NCBI GenBank assembly: GCA_030667885.1
Contig: DAOUVA010000118.1
Location: 1 to 9,990 of the forward strand
Reading direction: 5' to 3'
From: Phycisphaerae bacterium
GTDB taxonomy: Bacteria; Planctomycetota; Phycisphaerae; Sedimentisphaerales; Anaerobacaceae
DNA length: 9,990 nucleotides
The translations under genes and the position numbers were made by a program. Positions within the stretch are counted from its first letter, which is position 1; each line of letters starts with the position of its first letter. Under the pieces are notes generated by a model. That model saw nothing but the letters and a program-made list of their open reading frames with translations, was not told the DNA's origin and did no database searches. Shown here piece by piece: positions 1 to 7,622 of this stretch.

Positions 1-163
1 CAATATCATCAGAGCTTAGAGTAAGTCTGTTCTGGTTATTCACCGGAAAGATCTCAAAGCCTCTGTTTCCTACACAACCACTCAAACCAAAAGCCAGAAG
101 TGTCAGCAGCAATGATATAAAAATCACATCGATGTTTTTTGATCTCTGGCTAATTGGCTTCAT
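1..163 (-). CDS. Outer-membrane lipoprotein, partial (C-terminus off the left edge)
   Basis: About 54 residues are visible. They begin MKPISQRSKN, followed by a hydrophobic stretch and the lipobox L-S-G-C (Cys at about residue 30). This is a classic lipoprotein signal peptide. The residue after the Cys is Val, not Asp, which by the usual rule favours the outer membrane. I chose the ATG at 163 because an AGGAG sits 9 nt upstream. The other in-frame ATG, at 172, abuts that AGGAG and has no room for initiation. The gene starts only 28 nt after the secretin stop codon, so the two are almost certainly co-transcribed. Inference: a small lipoprotein directly behind a secretin gene is a candidate pilotin, which carries and pilots the secretin to the outer membrane. 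The visible part has no family motif that would confirm this. It could equally be another envelope lipoprotein of the operon. Confidence 0.8.
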   Translation of the reverse strand, partial: MKPISQRSKNIDVIFISLLLTLLAFGLSGCVGNRGFEIFPVNNQNRLTLSSDDI

Positions 164-191
164 AGCTTTCATCTCCTCTTAGTACGTCCCT

Positions 192-3100
192 TTATCTGAG
201 GGGACGTGATAAACTTCGCCGCAGGCTCGTCCTGAAATCGCCTTCCATGGGTTGTCTTGGAGCCTGACCCATCGGAGCCTGACCCATGCCCATTTGGGCT
301 TGCCGTGCTGGAGCTGGAGCCTGATTCATGGGAGCCTGACCCGTTGGTTCCTGTATTCCGTATGTGGGCTGTTGGGTATAATTGGTGTCCGGGCTCGACT
401 CGGGTATTATGTGGGCCGTAACGAATACAGCAATCTCTCTCGATGCCGCTTGGTCACTGGTATTTTTGAACAATCCACCGATAAACGGAAGTTTACTGAG
501 GCCCGGCACTCGTCTTTTGTCGGTACGTGTTCTGTTCTCGGTCAGGCCGGCCAGAGCAACGGTTCCACCGTTTTTGATACGGACGGTGTTCGAAGATGTT
601 CTGCGTGTAATGACCGGAAGGCCGCTTTCAGCACCGGCAGGTATGCTGTCACTGACTTCGATGGCCAGATCCAGCGTAATATCATTATTGTCCCCAATGT
701 GGGGTGTGATATTTAACTTGGTTCCGGACTCAATCTTTTCCAGCTCGGAATAGTAACTGAATGAATTTTGGCTTGCGCCTTGGTTTCCGGTCATGAAATA
801 GTACTCTTCGGTCATAACAGAGATATCGGCCATCTTGCCATCCTGTGCTAATACTTGAGGATTGGCAATTATGGTAGCCTCGTCATTCTGAGAAAGAAGA
901 TTCAGTGTCGCTGAAAGTGCATTTGTAAAAGTTGCATCAGGAGCATAGCCGATTTGGAAACCCGAGGCTACTTTGCCGCCGAAGTCCAATAAGCCTCCCC
1001 CTAAGCCTTTCAGGTCAGTGCTTAGAACTCCGCCGCTCATTGTTGGCCAATTCCACTGTACTCCCAGGTTCAGCAGATTTCCTCGTTCCATTACCACGAT
1101 ACGTGCATCCAGCAGGACCTGTTGGCGAATTTTGTCGATTTGTTTGAGGTCGGCGATGATACGCTCGGCCAGGGCCGGCGGAGCAGTAACAACCACTGTA
1201 TATGTATCAGTTGCGGGTTGTGTAGTAGTTCTGAGCTTGCCGATTTCGGCCTGTACATAAGGCTTGAATGCAGTGGATAGAAGTCCCACAGCGGCCTCAG
1301 CGGTGACATAGCTCATTTTTATCCGGTGGGTTTCGCTCATACGTGCGAACATCGAGTTTTGTAGGCCTCCTGTGGTAAGTTCTCCAGAGGCAACAAGATA
1401 AAAATGCTCCGTTTTCTTCCAGATATAGGGAGTTCCGGCCAGGACGATATCAAGGGCCGTTTCAACGGTGACATCTTTTAATGTACAGGATATATTACCT
1501 ACGACGGTTTCATCGGGGATAATTGTAATGTTTGCCGCTGCGGCGATATTCTGAAGTGCATCGATCAGCGGATCATCGATAAAAGTATTACTAATAAGCG
1601 TTACCTGTGGAACGAGTGCGCTTGGTTCCGTTACTGCAGGAGCTTGCTGGTCTTTGATAAGTTTATCCAGTTGTTTTTGTATCTGCTCAAAAGGTGAGAG
1701 CGGTTTTTCCGGCTCAAGACTGGGAGGTACCGGTATCGCGCCGCCAGTCCATGAATCGCCCTTGGGAACCGTGACTGTTGGTTGACCAGGTGTCGGTTCT
1801 GTTGGTTGACCAGGTGCCGGTGTCGGCGTAGGTCTTCGTGGAGGAATAATTTGCGAAACGGGCATATCATCCTTCCAGTTTTCGATAATGTTGCTGGTGT
1901 AAGGCTTGCTCGGGAACGCGAAACCTTCTTTATCCAGCGCAATCTCGCCTGTCCAGTTATATGGTACTTCAACAGTGAATAGCCCCTTATCATTGGTGAC
2001 GGCAGTGCCTCCACCATTATTGGCCGTGACCTTGACACCTTTAATACCTGTTCCGCCAATCATCACAGTATCGGTGATGGTAAACGTCCGTACTATTGCT
2101 GTGAAGACCTGATTGGTCTGGTCTCTTGTAGTGGGCACTGCGTATCTTTTATTTGTCGGTCTGAAGTTATGACCCAGGAGTGTAGGTGTTACCATTCCGC
2201 GCCAGCCGTAATCTACGGTCAGTTCGTATTCGCCATTTGCATTAGTTGTAGCCGAACCTCCGTCGCTGTCTGCTACAACAAATATACCTTCGACAGGCGT
2301 GTTCTTATCAGTGCGTATGGTGCCGGCAATGGTACGTTTTTCTTTTGATACATAATAGTCGCGATTAACCTCAGTGCCATACAGCTCAGGGTACTTTATT
2401 TCTTTCGGTTCAAATGTGTAGCCTGCCTTTGCGGGCGTAATTGTTCCCTTCCAGCCATATTTGACTTCGACGCTATATGTGCCGTCGGGATTGCTCATAA
2501 CAGCTCTTCCGGGCAGACCTTTAAGTGTTGCGCCGCCAACTCCGACTGAGCCGCTGATTGTAAAGGTTATCTCTTTGCCGGTATAGTTACGATTTTTCTG
2601 GTCATTTGTAATGGCTGCGTATGGCATATCAGGTGGGTTGAACTCATAGCCCTCCATCATAGGTATAACGATTTCACTGAAGCCATAGTCAACTGTTGCC
2701 TTGTATGCGCCGCCCGGGCCGGTTTTCGGATTGCCGGGCAGGCCTTGCATTGTTACGCCCTCCATACCCGTAGAGCCGGAAATTGTTAGCATAATCTGCT
2801 CGGGAGTGCAATCCTGATTGGCCTTATCGGTGGTAAGCTTGGTGTGGTTAATTGTAGAGGGTACAAATTTATAACCTGCTTTTACCGGCTTTATGCTTCC
2901 GCTCCAACCCCATTCGACGATGGCGGTGTAATAACCGTTCCCATCGGTAAAGACGGCAGGTCCCGGCAGTCCGGTCATTTCTACTGAATCCATATCAGCG
3001 GAGCCGGATATTGTAAAAGTAATCGGATTTGCATAGTAATCCGAATTTGGATACGAAGTCATAATATCGGTATATGGCATCTCAGCCGGCTCAAAGGTGT

Positions 3101-3821
3101 AGCCTTCTTTTTCCGGCTTGACCGTATCGCCCCAGTTGAAAGGAACTGTTACGCTATATGCACCGTTTACACCGGACTTCGGATTACCCGGCAGACCGTT
3201 CAATGTTACTCCCTCAACCCCGGCTGAGCCTGAGATTGTAAAGGTAACGACTGCACCGGTATAGTTCTGGTTCGGCATGTCCCTGCTGACGTTATTGTAT
3301 GGTTTACTTCCCGGTGTAAATAAATAACCATCTTTCATTGGTGCAGCGCTGCCTGTGAACCCGAAGTCCACAGTGGCCTCATAAATTCCATTGGCTCCTG
3401 TAACGGGAGTACCGGGCAGACCGTCCATCGCGACGTCTTTCATTGGGTTACCGCCAACGCTTACCAACCCCGAGATTTTGTATGTCTTGAGCTTGGCGTC
3501 GTAGTTCTGGTTAGGCTGGTGGCTGGTAACCTTAGCATAGGGTCTTTGTTGCGGCTCGAAGGTAAAGCCGGGCAATACAGGAGTAACAGTGCCTTTCCAG
3601 CCGTATCCGACAACGGCGCTGTAGTAGCCGTTCCCATCGGTAACTGTGTCCGGCAGACCGTTCATAGTCACTCCAGGTTGCCCCACTGAGCCGGAGATCG
3701 TGTAAGTTAATCTTTCCCCTACGATTTGAGCCTGGACGTTGACATTCAACGCGCAGATCAAAACAGCGAAGATGATCATCGCGCCGTCCGATAAAAATTT
3801 ACTGATCTTTTTCCTTGCCAT
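192..3821 (-). CDS. Secretin (type II/III secretion, PilQ/GspD superfamily) with eight N-terminal beta-sandwich repeats
   Basis: This 1209-aa protein should form an outer-membrane secretin channel. The signal peptide spans residues 1-31 (MARKK, hydrophobic core, VQAQ). Residues 40-655 hold eight degenerate repeats of 72-83 aa with the pattern T-I-S-G-S-x-G, G-L-P-G, N-G-x-Y, Y-G-W-x-G, P...GY.F.P and NQ.Y. They resemble carboxypeptidase-regulatory-like/Ig-like folds, and repeats 7 and 8 are the most divergent. A Pro/Thr-rich linker (656-706) follows, then a short helix (FEQIQKQLDKLIKDQQ). Next come an STN-like domain (about 738-812), a secretin N-type domain (about 826-900) and the secretin core (about 900-1140). 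The core contains IIANPQVLAQDGKMADI and the hallmark VPGLSKLPFIGGLF at 1105-1118. A Gln/Ala/Pro/Met-rich tail with GQAPM repeats ends the protein, against about 500-750 aa for ordinary secretins. The ATG is preceded by AAGGGA at 9 nt. The gene lies between the DUF916-like gene and the lipoprotein gene. The secretin call is firm. Whether it serves a pilus, type II secretion or a new system cannot be told. Confidence 0.93.
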   Translation of the reverse strand: MARKKISKFLSDGAMIIFAVLICALNVNVQAQIVGERLTYTISGSVGQPGVTMNGLPDTVTDGNGYYSAVVGYGWKGTVTPVLPGFTFEPQQRPYAKVTSHQPNQNYDAKLKTYKISGLVSVGGNPMKDVAMDGLPGTPVTGANGIYEATVDFGFTGSAAPMKDGYLFTPGSKPYNNVSRDMPNQNYTGAVVTFTISGSAGVEGVTLNGLPGNPKSGVNGAYSVTVPFNWGDTVKPEKEGYTFEPAEMPYTDIMTSYPNSDYYANPITFTISGSADMDSVEMTGLPGPAVFTDGNGYYTAIVEWGWSGSIKPVKAGYKFVPSTINHTKLTTDKANQDCTPEQIMLTISGSTGMEGVTMQGLPGNPKTGPGGAYKATVDYGFSEIVIPMMEGYEFNPPDMPYAAITNDQKNRNYTGKEITFTISGSVGVGGATLKGLPGRAVMSNPDGTYSVEVKYGWKGTITPAKAGYTFEPKEIKYPELYGTEVNRDYYVSKEKRTIAGTIRTDKNTPVEGIFVVADSDGGSATTNANGEYELTVDYGWRGMVTPTLLGHNFRPTNKRYAVPTTRDQTNQVFTAIVRTFTITDTVMIGGTGIKGVKVTANNGGGTAVTNDKGLFTVEVPYNWTGEIALDKEGFAFPSKPYTSNIIENWKDDMPVSQIIPPRRPTPTPAPGQPTEPTPGQPTVTVPKGDSWTGGAIPVPPSLEPEKPLSPFEQIQKQLDKLIKDQQAPAVTEPSALVPQVTLISNTFIDDPLIDALQNIAAAANITIIPDETVVGNISCTLKDVTVETALDIVLAGTPYIWKKTEHFYLVASGELTTGGLQNSMFARMSETHRIKMSYVTAEAAVGLLSTAFKPYVQAEIGKLRTTTQPATDTYTVVVTAPPALAERIIADLKQIDKIRQQVLLDARIVVMERGNLLNLGVQWNWPTMSGGVLSTDLKGLGGGLLDFGGKVASGFQIGYAPDATFTNALSATLNLLSQNDEATIIANPQVLAQDGKMADISVMTEEYYFMTGNQGASQNSFSYYSELEKIESGTKLNITPHIGDNNDITLDLAIEVSDSIPAGAESGLPVITRRTSSNTVRIKNGGTVALAGLTENRTRTDKRRVPGLSKLPFIGGLFKNTSDQAASREIAVFVTAHIIPESSPDTNYTQQPTYGIQEPTGQAPMNQAPAPARQAQMGMGQAPMGQAPRQPMEGDFRTSLRRSLSRPLR

Positions 3822-3837
3822 AAGTCAATGTCCCTTT

Positions 3838-3928
3838 CTGTAGCCATTAACCGGCAGAACTACAGCTCTTTTGCCTTGTATCGGCAATCCAGCTTGATTC
3901 TTTAGTAAAAAATGACTTTGCCGGTTAA
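3838..3928 (-). promoter_or_regulatory. Inter-cistronic region with competing inverted repeats before the secretin start
   Basis: The 107-nt gap between the DUF916-like stop and the secretin ATG is rich in pairing. A perfect 10-bp inverted repeat, TTAACCGGCA (3847-3856) with TGCCGGTTAA (3919-3928), begins right after the upstream stop codon. Inside its loop lies a hairpin, TTGCC (3871-3875) with GGCAA (3883-3887). A third pair, CTGTAG (3838-3843) with CTACAG (3860-3865), ends 7 nt before the secretin Shine-Dalgarno. It encloses one arm of the 10-bp repeat, so the two long folds compete or form a pseudoknot. No T-tract follows, so this is not an ordinary terminator. Inference: it may tune the ratio of the two products through mRNA processing or access to the ribosome binding site. 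Confidence 0.45.
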
Positions 3929-5608
3929 CTACCATTGAACCTCGATTTTTTCTCCAAGATTTTCCAACTGTAAAACTTCTATGACCTTTTGCCCTCCTTG
4001 GGCCATGACTCGTATACCAATTTGTTTATCTGTTTTTTCTTCCAGGTCCGGGCCGTATTTCAGCTCGGCCGCGAGACGGTAAGTGCCTATGGGAACTCTG
4101 GAAATATCGATAACTCCGGAGTAATCCCTTGCCTCTAAAGGCAGTATCATATCTGTTTTCCTGCTGATAAGTGTTGCTATTGCCTTTGGTGCCCCCTGGG
4201 AGTCCACAATTGCCGCCCTGCATCTTAGTGGCGTAAAGTGGATTCGACCGAAATTGCCGTATCTGGCGACAATATAATACTCAGAACCACCTTTCAGGGC
4301 GGGCTTTAGCGTCATTCCGTAAACATAAGGATCGACATTGATATTCTGATTTGCAACGCTGATCGGCGCAGTTGTTACCCCTCCACTCTGGCCGTCGGCA
4401 TAGGAGCTGACAAAGCCAAGAAGGGCGTAATAACAGGGAATCGACTCTGATACATTGTTGGGCATCTTTGATATAATGCGTATGCTCTGCTGGGCATGGC
4501 TACGCAGCGTGAATTGCTTAGGCTCAATCTGAAGCCATCCGGTGCAGTCCAGATCGTCGCCCTTTATGTCTCCGAAAGCGGTTCCCATAAGGGGCTGCGG
4601 CAGCCGAATAGCGGCCTGCACATTAATAGCCTCGTCAGATGCATTGTAGATTTTTATCGCTCCGACGCGGGTGGCCCCCGGCATTGAGTTTATTGAAATA
4701 CTGCCGGGATTCAGGTCGATAGGTGCATCTGCTGCTACTTTTTTGATGCTTGCATCGCCTACGAAATCCATTTCATCGGTAATTCTCTGGTCACGTCGCC
4801 CGTCAACGTAGAGCCATCCTCCTATCTTGTATTTTGCCGATGGCAGCGTCCTTCCGATGTTGGCTCTTAATTTGAGTTTGGCGCCAGGGATTATGCTGGC
4901 ACCAGTGAATTCTGCGGTTGTAATTTCTCGCCAGTGTTCGTCAAAAAAGCCTGTGATTTTAGCAAATCCCTTCAGGTGGGAACGTGTCTCGCCGTTATTA
5001 TCAATGCTCATTATGACATGTGTTGTTGCCGGATTTGCCTTGTGAGCTTTTATGGATTCGATTTCCATTTGTTTAAGTTGTATTTTATGTCGTATAGGCC
5101 TGCCACCCTGTACATCAATAAATACAGGGATCAAAAAGCGTACTCGTACACCGAATTGAGTTAACAGGCCGGGTCTGGGTCTTACGCTTGCAATAATCCC
5201 GGCAGCGTGGAACCCTCGCGTGCGAATCGGCACTTTGATATCAACCCTGACGCGAGCTCCCGACATAGGCTTGATTTCAGTATACTTGTTTGACAGGCTT
5301 ATCCACGATTTGCAGGATTTAAGCCCCGATCTATCAAATGTAGTGTCGTTAGGCTCAATGATTTCCCACTGGCCGTTTTCCAGTTGGGTAATATCGATGA
5401 CTGTTAAATCTATCTCGTGAACCTCGTTCGGGTCGAAACTTTGAAGGGCCAGCGCTGTTTGAAACCGTTGTTTCGGCATAAGCGGAAGGTCCATTCTCAT
5501 AGGCTGGACAATAAACTGACCGAAAGCAGACCCCCCGGAGACAAGAACGCTCAGCGCAATTATTATGGCAAACGCCAGATGGTTTTGAGCGACATTTTGC
5601 TTCCTCAC
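3929..5608 (-). CDS. Exported protein with two tandem PapD/DUF916-like beta-sandwich modules
   Basis: The protein has 559 aa and a signal peptide (MRKQNVAQNH, hydrophobic stretch, GSAFG), cleaved near residue 30. Two related halves follow. Module 1 (about 31-285) contains C-K-S-W-I-S-L, a basic/aliphatic strand ending in K-V-P, and GFHAAGII. Module 2 (about 300-550) repeats this as C-T-G-W-L-Q-I, RIISKMP and YYALLGFV. This layout recalls DUF916/WxL-associated and PapD-like proteins, which bind or anchor exported beta-sandwich subunits. That assignment rests on pattern and not on a search. The start is GTG, because GGGAGG lies at a good distance upstream and the nearby ATG is out of frame. It is the first gene of the apparent operon with the secretin (107-nt gap) and lipoprotein. 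There is no transmembrane helix other than the signal, so the protein is probably periplasmic or surface-held. It could instead be a plain adhesin-like protein. Confidence 0.8.
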   Translation of the reverse strand: MRKQNVAQNHLAFAIIIALSVLVSGGSAFGQFIVQPMRMDLPLMPKQRFQTALALQSFDPNEVHEIDLTVIDITQLENGQWEIIEPNDTTFDRSGLKSCKSWISLSNKYTEIKPMSGARVRVDIKVPIRTRGFHAAGIIASVRPRPGLLTQFGVRVRFLIPVFIDVQGGRPIRHKIQLKQMEIESIKAHKANPATTHVIMSIDNNGETRSHLKGFAKITGFFDEHWREITTAEFTGASIIPGAKLKLRANIGRTLPSAKYKIGGWLYVDGRRDQRITDEMDFVGDASIKKVAADAPIDLNPGSISINSMPGATRVGAIKIYNASDEAINVQAAIRLPQPLMGTAFGDIKGDDLDCTGWLQIEPKQFTLRSHAQQSIRIISKMPNNVSESIPCYYALLGFVSSYADGQSGGVTTAPISVANQNINVDPYVYGMTLKPALKGGSEYYIVARYGNFGRIHFTPLRCRAAIVDSQGAPKAIATLISRKTDMILPLEARDYSGVIDISRVPIGTYRLAAELKYGPDLEEKTDKQIGIRVMAQGGQKVIEVLQLENLGEKIEVQW

Positions 5609-5917
5609 TTTTTCTACCTCCCAATAACTTCTTATAAATGCAAAAAGTGTAGAATACGTATAATTCCAAAGTTACTTGTGTTCTTACGATTCTAAGTCTG
5701 TTATTGCATCTTTAATTGTATTTTTTCTGGTCAATATCAGGGATATTTATACCAATACCGAGGCTTTTACCTTTTCGGCTATTTGTTATCTTTACTTTTT
5801 ATAATTCCTTCCCAAATCCCCATAGTGACCACCAATCTAAACTTGTAAGAGCCCCTTTTCCTCGATAACTACATTTACGCTTATCTTCCTTCTTTCACCC
5901 ATGCTTAATTATTACCA
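5609..5917 (-). other. Long 5' leader of the DUF916-like/secretin operon
   Basis: This is about 300 nt between the promoter at 5918-5946 and the GTG start, with no gene on either strand. It is AT-rich. The only local fold I noticed is a modest one near 5759-5781, where CCG pairs with CGG around AGG and CCT. The Shine-Dalgarno GGGAGG lies at about 5617-5622. Apart from the first roughly 35 nt after the promoter, it does not share the hairpin blocks seen in the leaders of the two six-cysteine genes. Confidence 0.4.
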
Positions 5918-5946
5918 AGTCTATCACTTTTCTATCTGAATGTCAA
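5918..5946 (-). promoter_or_regulatory. Sigma-70-type promoter for the DUF916-like/secretin/lipoprotein operon
   Basis: Read on the minus strand, the site is TTGACA (5941-5946), a 17-nt spacer, then TAGACT (5918-5923). The -35 is perfect and the spacing is ideal. It sits just downstream of the terminator at 5989-6026. A near-copy occurs about 996 bp to the right (6914-6942), and the same ACTTGGTAATAATT follows both -10 boxes. That conservation supports a real promoter. Confidence 0.7.
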
Positions 5947-5988
5947 GCATAATTTACCCAATTATCCTATATTGACAAAATAGTTTTC

Positions 5989-6026
5989 AAAAAAACAGGA
6001 GGGGCAGATTTCGCGATTGCCCCTCC
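5989..6026 (-). terminator. Rho-independent terminator of the left six-cysteine gene
   Basis: A perfect 9-bp GC-rich stem pairs GGAGGGGCA (5998-6006) with TGCCCCTCC (6018-6026) around an 11-nt loop. On the minus strand it is followed by a run of seven T (complement of 5989-5995). It lies 100 nt after the stop codon of the gene at 6126-6647 and has a homologous partner at 6983-7021. Confidence 0.88.
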
Positions 6027-6050
6027 CTGATTAATTTGCTTTTTGACTTA

Positions 6051-6113
6051 TCTCAGTAGAGAATTACGGACGTTCGAGACAAGGCATATTACAGCCTCTG
6101 GTCTCTACTGAGA
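6051..6113 (-). other. 12-bp stem-loop in the 3' untranslated region of the left six-cysteine gene
   Basis: TCTCAGTAGAGA (6051-6062) and TCTCTACTGAGA (6102-6113) form a perfect 12-bp inverted repeat with a 39-nt loop. It starts 12 nt after the stop codon and lies ahead of the terminator. It is not followed by a T-tract, so it is separate from the terminator. An unrelated 7-bp stem holds the same place downstream of the paralogue. Confidence 0.6.
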
Positions 6114-6125
6114 CTATCCTGCTGA

Positions 6126-6647
6126 TTACGGTCCATCCGGGGGCTTTACGTTTATCGTAATTTCGCCAACCTTCGCGTTTTCAGCCGGTTCGGCCGCCCT
6201 CCAGATCTCTGCGTTCCAGGCATCCATGCAAATTGTCAATTTTTCCCAGCCTCCTGTTGAGCCGCTGATCTGGTTGTGATCATCTTTCCAGTACACACTT
6301 GTGTCTTGAAGGATCGGACCAATTTTGGATAACGTGGCCCCGAAGATTGCCGGGAAGTTGGCTTTGACTTCAATATCTTCGCAGTCTGAGTAGCACGGGA
6401 AGTCGCCGCTCTCTCTGCCGATGCTTTCACAATCTACCTGTACCAGCTTAATTTCACGCTTGTTACACTCCTTGAGCTGTACATAATGACCTACGTCCAT
6501 ATACACGGGCATTGTGCAAAGGTCTATTGCTTTGTAGGTCCAGGGCCAGTCGCCATCTCTCTTAATGGCCGGGTCGCCCGCCTGGACAGCAGTAACCATA
6601 ACAGCTGCAACTGCCAGTGCAATGATACATTTCTTTACCATTTTCAT
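6126..6647 (-). CDS. Small secreted six-cysteine protein, left copy
   Basis: The protein has 173 aa with a clear signal peptide (MKMVKK, hydrophobic core, AVQA; cleavage near residue 23). The mature part begins with a conserved block, KRDGDWPWTYKAIDLC, and has six cysteines (44, 61, 73, 85, 89, 140), which could form three disulfides. It ends in a beta-strand-like VGEITINVKPPD. GAGGGGG lies just ahead of the ATG. It is roughly 70-75% identical to the next gene upstream, including all six mature cysteines, so the pair arose by tandem duplication. It has its own terminator, and the promoter at 6914-6942 should drive it. I do not recognise the family. The size, export signal, disulfides and strand-like C-terminus would fit a structural surface subunit or a secreted cargo protein, but this is inference. 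Confidence 0.88.
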   Translation of the reverse strand: MKMVKKCIIALAVAAVMVTAVQAGDPAIKRDGDWPWTYKAIDLCTMPVYMDVGHYVQLKECNKREIKLVQVDCESIGRESGDFPCYSDCEDIEVKANFPAIFGATLSKIGPILQDTSVYWKDDHNQISGSTGGWEKLTICMDAWNAEIWRAAEPAENAKVGEITINVKPPDGP

Positions 6648-6907
6648 ATCCCCCTCTTAATTCTTGCTCTCAGTAAAGGCCAATTTCCTGGCCCTTCGGA
6701 GCTATTAAAATTTATATAGCCCAGGTTGACAGCCTTGACTACACGTTTAGCCGGATAAACATTTCTTCCTCGTTCTTGATGATTATCTCCGCTTTAATAC
6801 CAGCCTGAGCACAGGCCTATAAAAAGCTGGATTTCCGCCCCCAATTCGATATTTGATGGAATCCCCTCGCTTGTACTTATCTTCCTTCTTATTTCCGCAT
6901 TAAATTA
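6648..6907 (-). ncRNA. Structured 5' leader, left copy (possible cis-regulatory RNA)
   Basis: This is about 260 nt of leader between the promoter and the ATG. On the plus strand the hairpins in order are: GGCCA (6678-6682) with TGGCC (6689-6693); GCTAT (6701-6705) with ATAGC (6716-6720); GTTTA (6745-6749) with TAAAC (6756-6760); and GCCTG (6803-6807) with CAGGC (6812-6816). The blocks CTTCGGAGCTA, AGCCCAGG, ACACGTTTAG and CCGCTTTAAT are shared with the right-copy leader, while the arms of several stems differ yet still pair. I could not match it to a known riboswitch class. The structure is seen in the sequence; the regulatory role is inferred. Confidence 0.45.
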
Positions 6908-6913
6908 TTACCA

Positions 6914-6942
6914 AGTATATCATTTTTCAGCCTCAAAGTCAA
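6914..6942 (-). promoter_or_regulatory. Sigma-70-type promoter for the left six-cysteine gene
   Basis: Read on the minus strand, the site is TTGACT (6937-6942), a 17-nt spacer, then TATACT (6914-6919). It lies about 40 bp downstream of the terminator at 6983-7021 and about 270 nt ahead of the ATG at 6647. It matches the promoter at 5918-5946 in spacing and in the following ACTTGGTAATAATT, although the spacer sequence has drifted. Confidence 0.72.
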
Positions 6943-6982
6943 GAGTAAATTGCCCAAATCACCCATGTTGACAAAAATGGTT

Positions 6983-7021
6983 AAAAAAACAGGAGGGGTA
7001 GATTTTAATATCTACCCCTCC
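6983..7021 (-). terminator. Rho-independent terminator of the right six-cysteine gene
   Basis: A 12-bp stem pairs 6992-7003 (GGAGGGGTAGAT) with 7010-7021 (ATCTACCCCTCC) around a 6-nt loop. On the minus strand seven T follow (complement of 6983-6989). It lies 79 nt after the stop codon at 7101. Against the left terminator, one G-C pair of the stem has become a T-A pair with pairing kept. Confidence 0.9.
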
Positions 7022-7052
7022 ATATTCATTTTAACATATCCCAGTTCTTTTA

Positions 7053-7078
7053 AGAAGTGCCTATAAAACTACACTTCT
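7053..7078 (-). other. 7-bp stem-loop in the 3' untranslated region of the right six-cysteine gene
   Basis: AGAAGTG (7053-7059) pairs perfectly with CACTTCT (7072-7078) across a 12-nt loop. It is placed between the stop codon and the terminator. It sits where the left copy has its 12-bp stem at 6051-6113, but the sequences are unrelated. Confidence 0.4.
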
Positions 7079-7100
7079 ATTGGGGGGACTGTCCTGCTGA

Positions 7101-7622
7101 TTAACTGCCTGTATCCGGGGGCTTTACGTTAATCGTAAGGTCACCAACATGCGTCTCATCATCAGGCTCAGAAGCCTTCCAGATCTCTGCCTTCCAGGCA
7201 TCGATGCAGACTTCCAATTTTTCCCAATCACCACCACCATTGATCTGGTTGAGATCATCTGTCCAGTACACGCTTGTGTCCTTGAGGATGGGACCAATCT
7301 TCGATAACTTACCACCGAAAATTGCCGGGAAGTTGGCTTTTACTTCGATTTCTTCACAGCCTGAGTAACACGGGAAGTCATCGCCGCCTTTGCCGATACT
7401 TTCGCAATCTACTTGTTTGAGTATGAGCTCGCGCTTGTTGCATTCCTTAAGCTGTACATAGTGACCTACATCCATATATACAGGCATAATACAAAGGTCT
7501 ATTGCTTTGTAGGTCCAGGGCCAGTCGCCGTCTCTTTTGATAACTGGGTCGTCCGCTTGGACAACAGTGACCAACAGAGCTACAACTGCGAGTGCAATTA
7601 TACTTTTCTTTACCATTTTCAT
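7101..7622 (-). CDS. Small secreted six-cysteine protein, right copy
   Basis: This is a 173-aa paralogue of the 6126-6647 product, with the signal peptide MKMVKKSIIALAV...VVQA cleaved near residue 23. The mature cysteines (44, 61, 73, 85, 89, 139) match one for one. The best conserved blocks are DGDWPWTYKAIDLC, MPVYMDVGHYVQLKECNKRE, CESIG, KANFPAIFG and TINVKPPD. Differences cluster in the loops around residues 78-82 and 128-133 (a one-residue indel) and in the charged stretch 155-159. That pattern suggests selection on the core fold. The Shine-Dalgarno (AAAGGGAT before ATG) is weaker than in the left copy. I found no consensus promoter within about 400 nt upstream, so it may be read from the 8067-8546 unit or from a non-sigma-70 promoter. 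The family is unknown to me. Confidence 0.88.
   Translation of the reverse strand: MKMVKKSIIALAVVALLVTVVQADDPVIKRDGDWPWTYKAIDLCIMPVYMDVGHYVQLKECNKRELILKQVDCESIGKGGDDFPCYSGCEEIEVKANFPAIFGGKLSKIGPILKDTSVYWTDDLNQINGGGDWEKLEVCIDAWKAEIWKASEPDDETHVGDLTINVKPPDTGS

Noticed and set aside
252..753. Plus-strand frames of 154 and 123 aa opposite the secretin C-terminus
   Set aside because: They are shadows of the secretin reading frame, whose motifs fix the true strand. They contain no motifs of their own.
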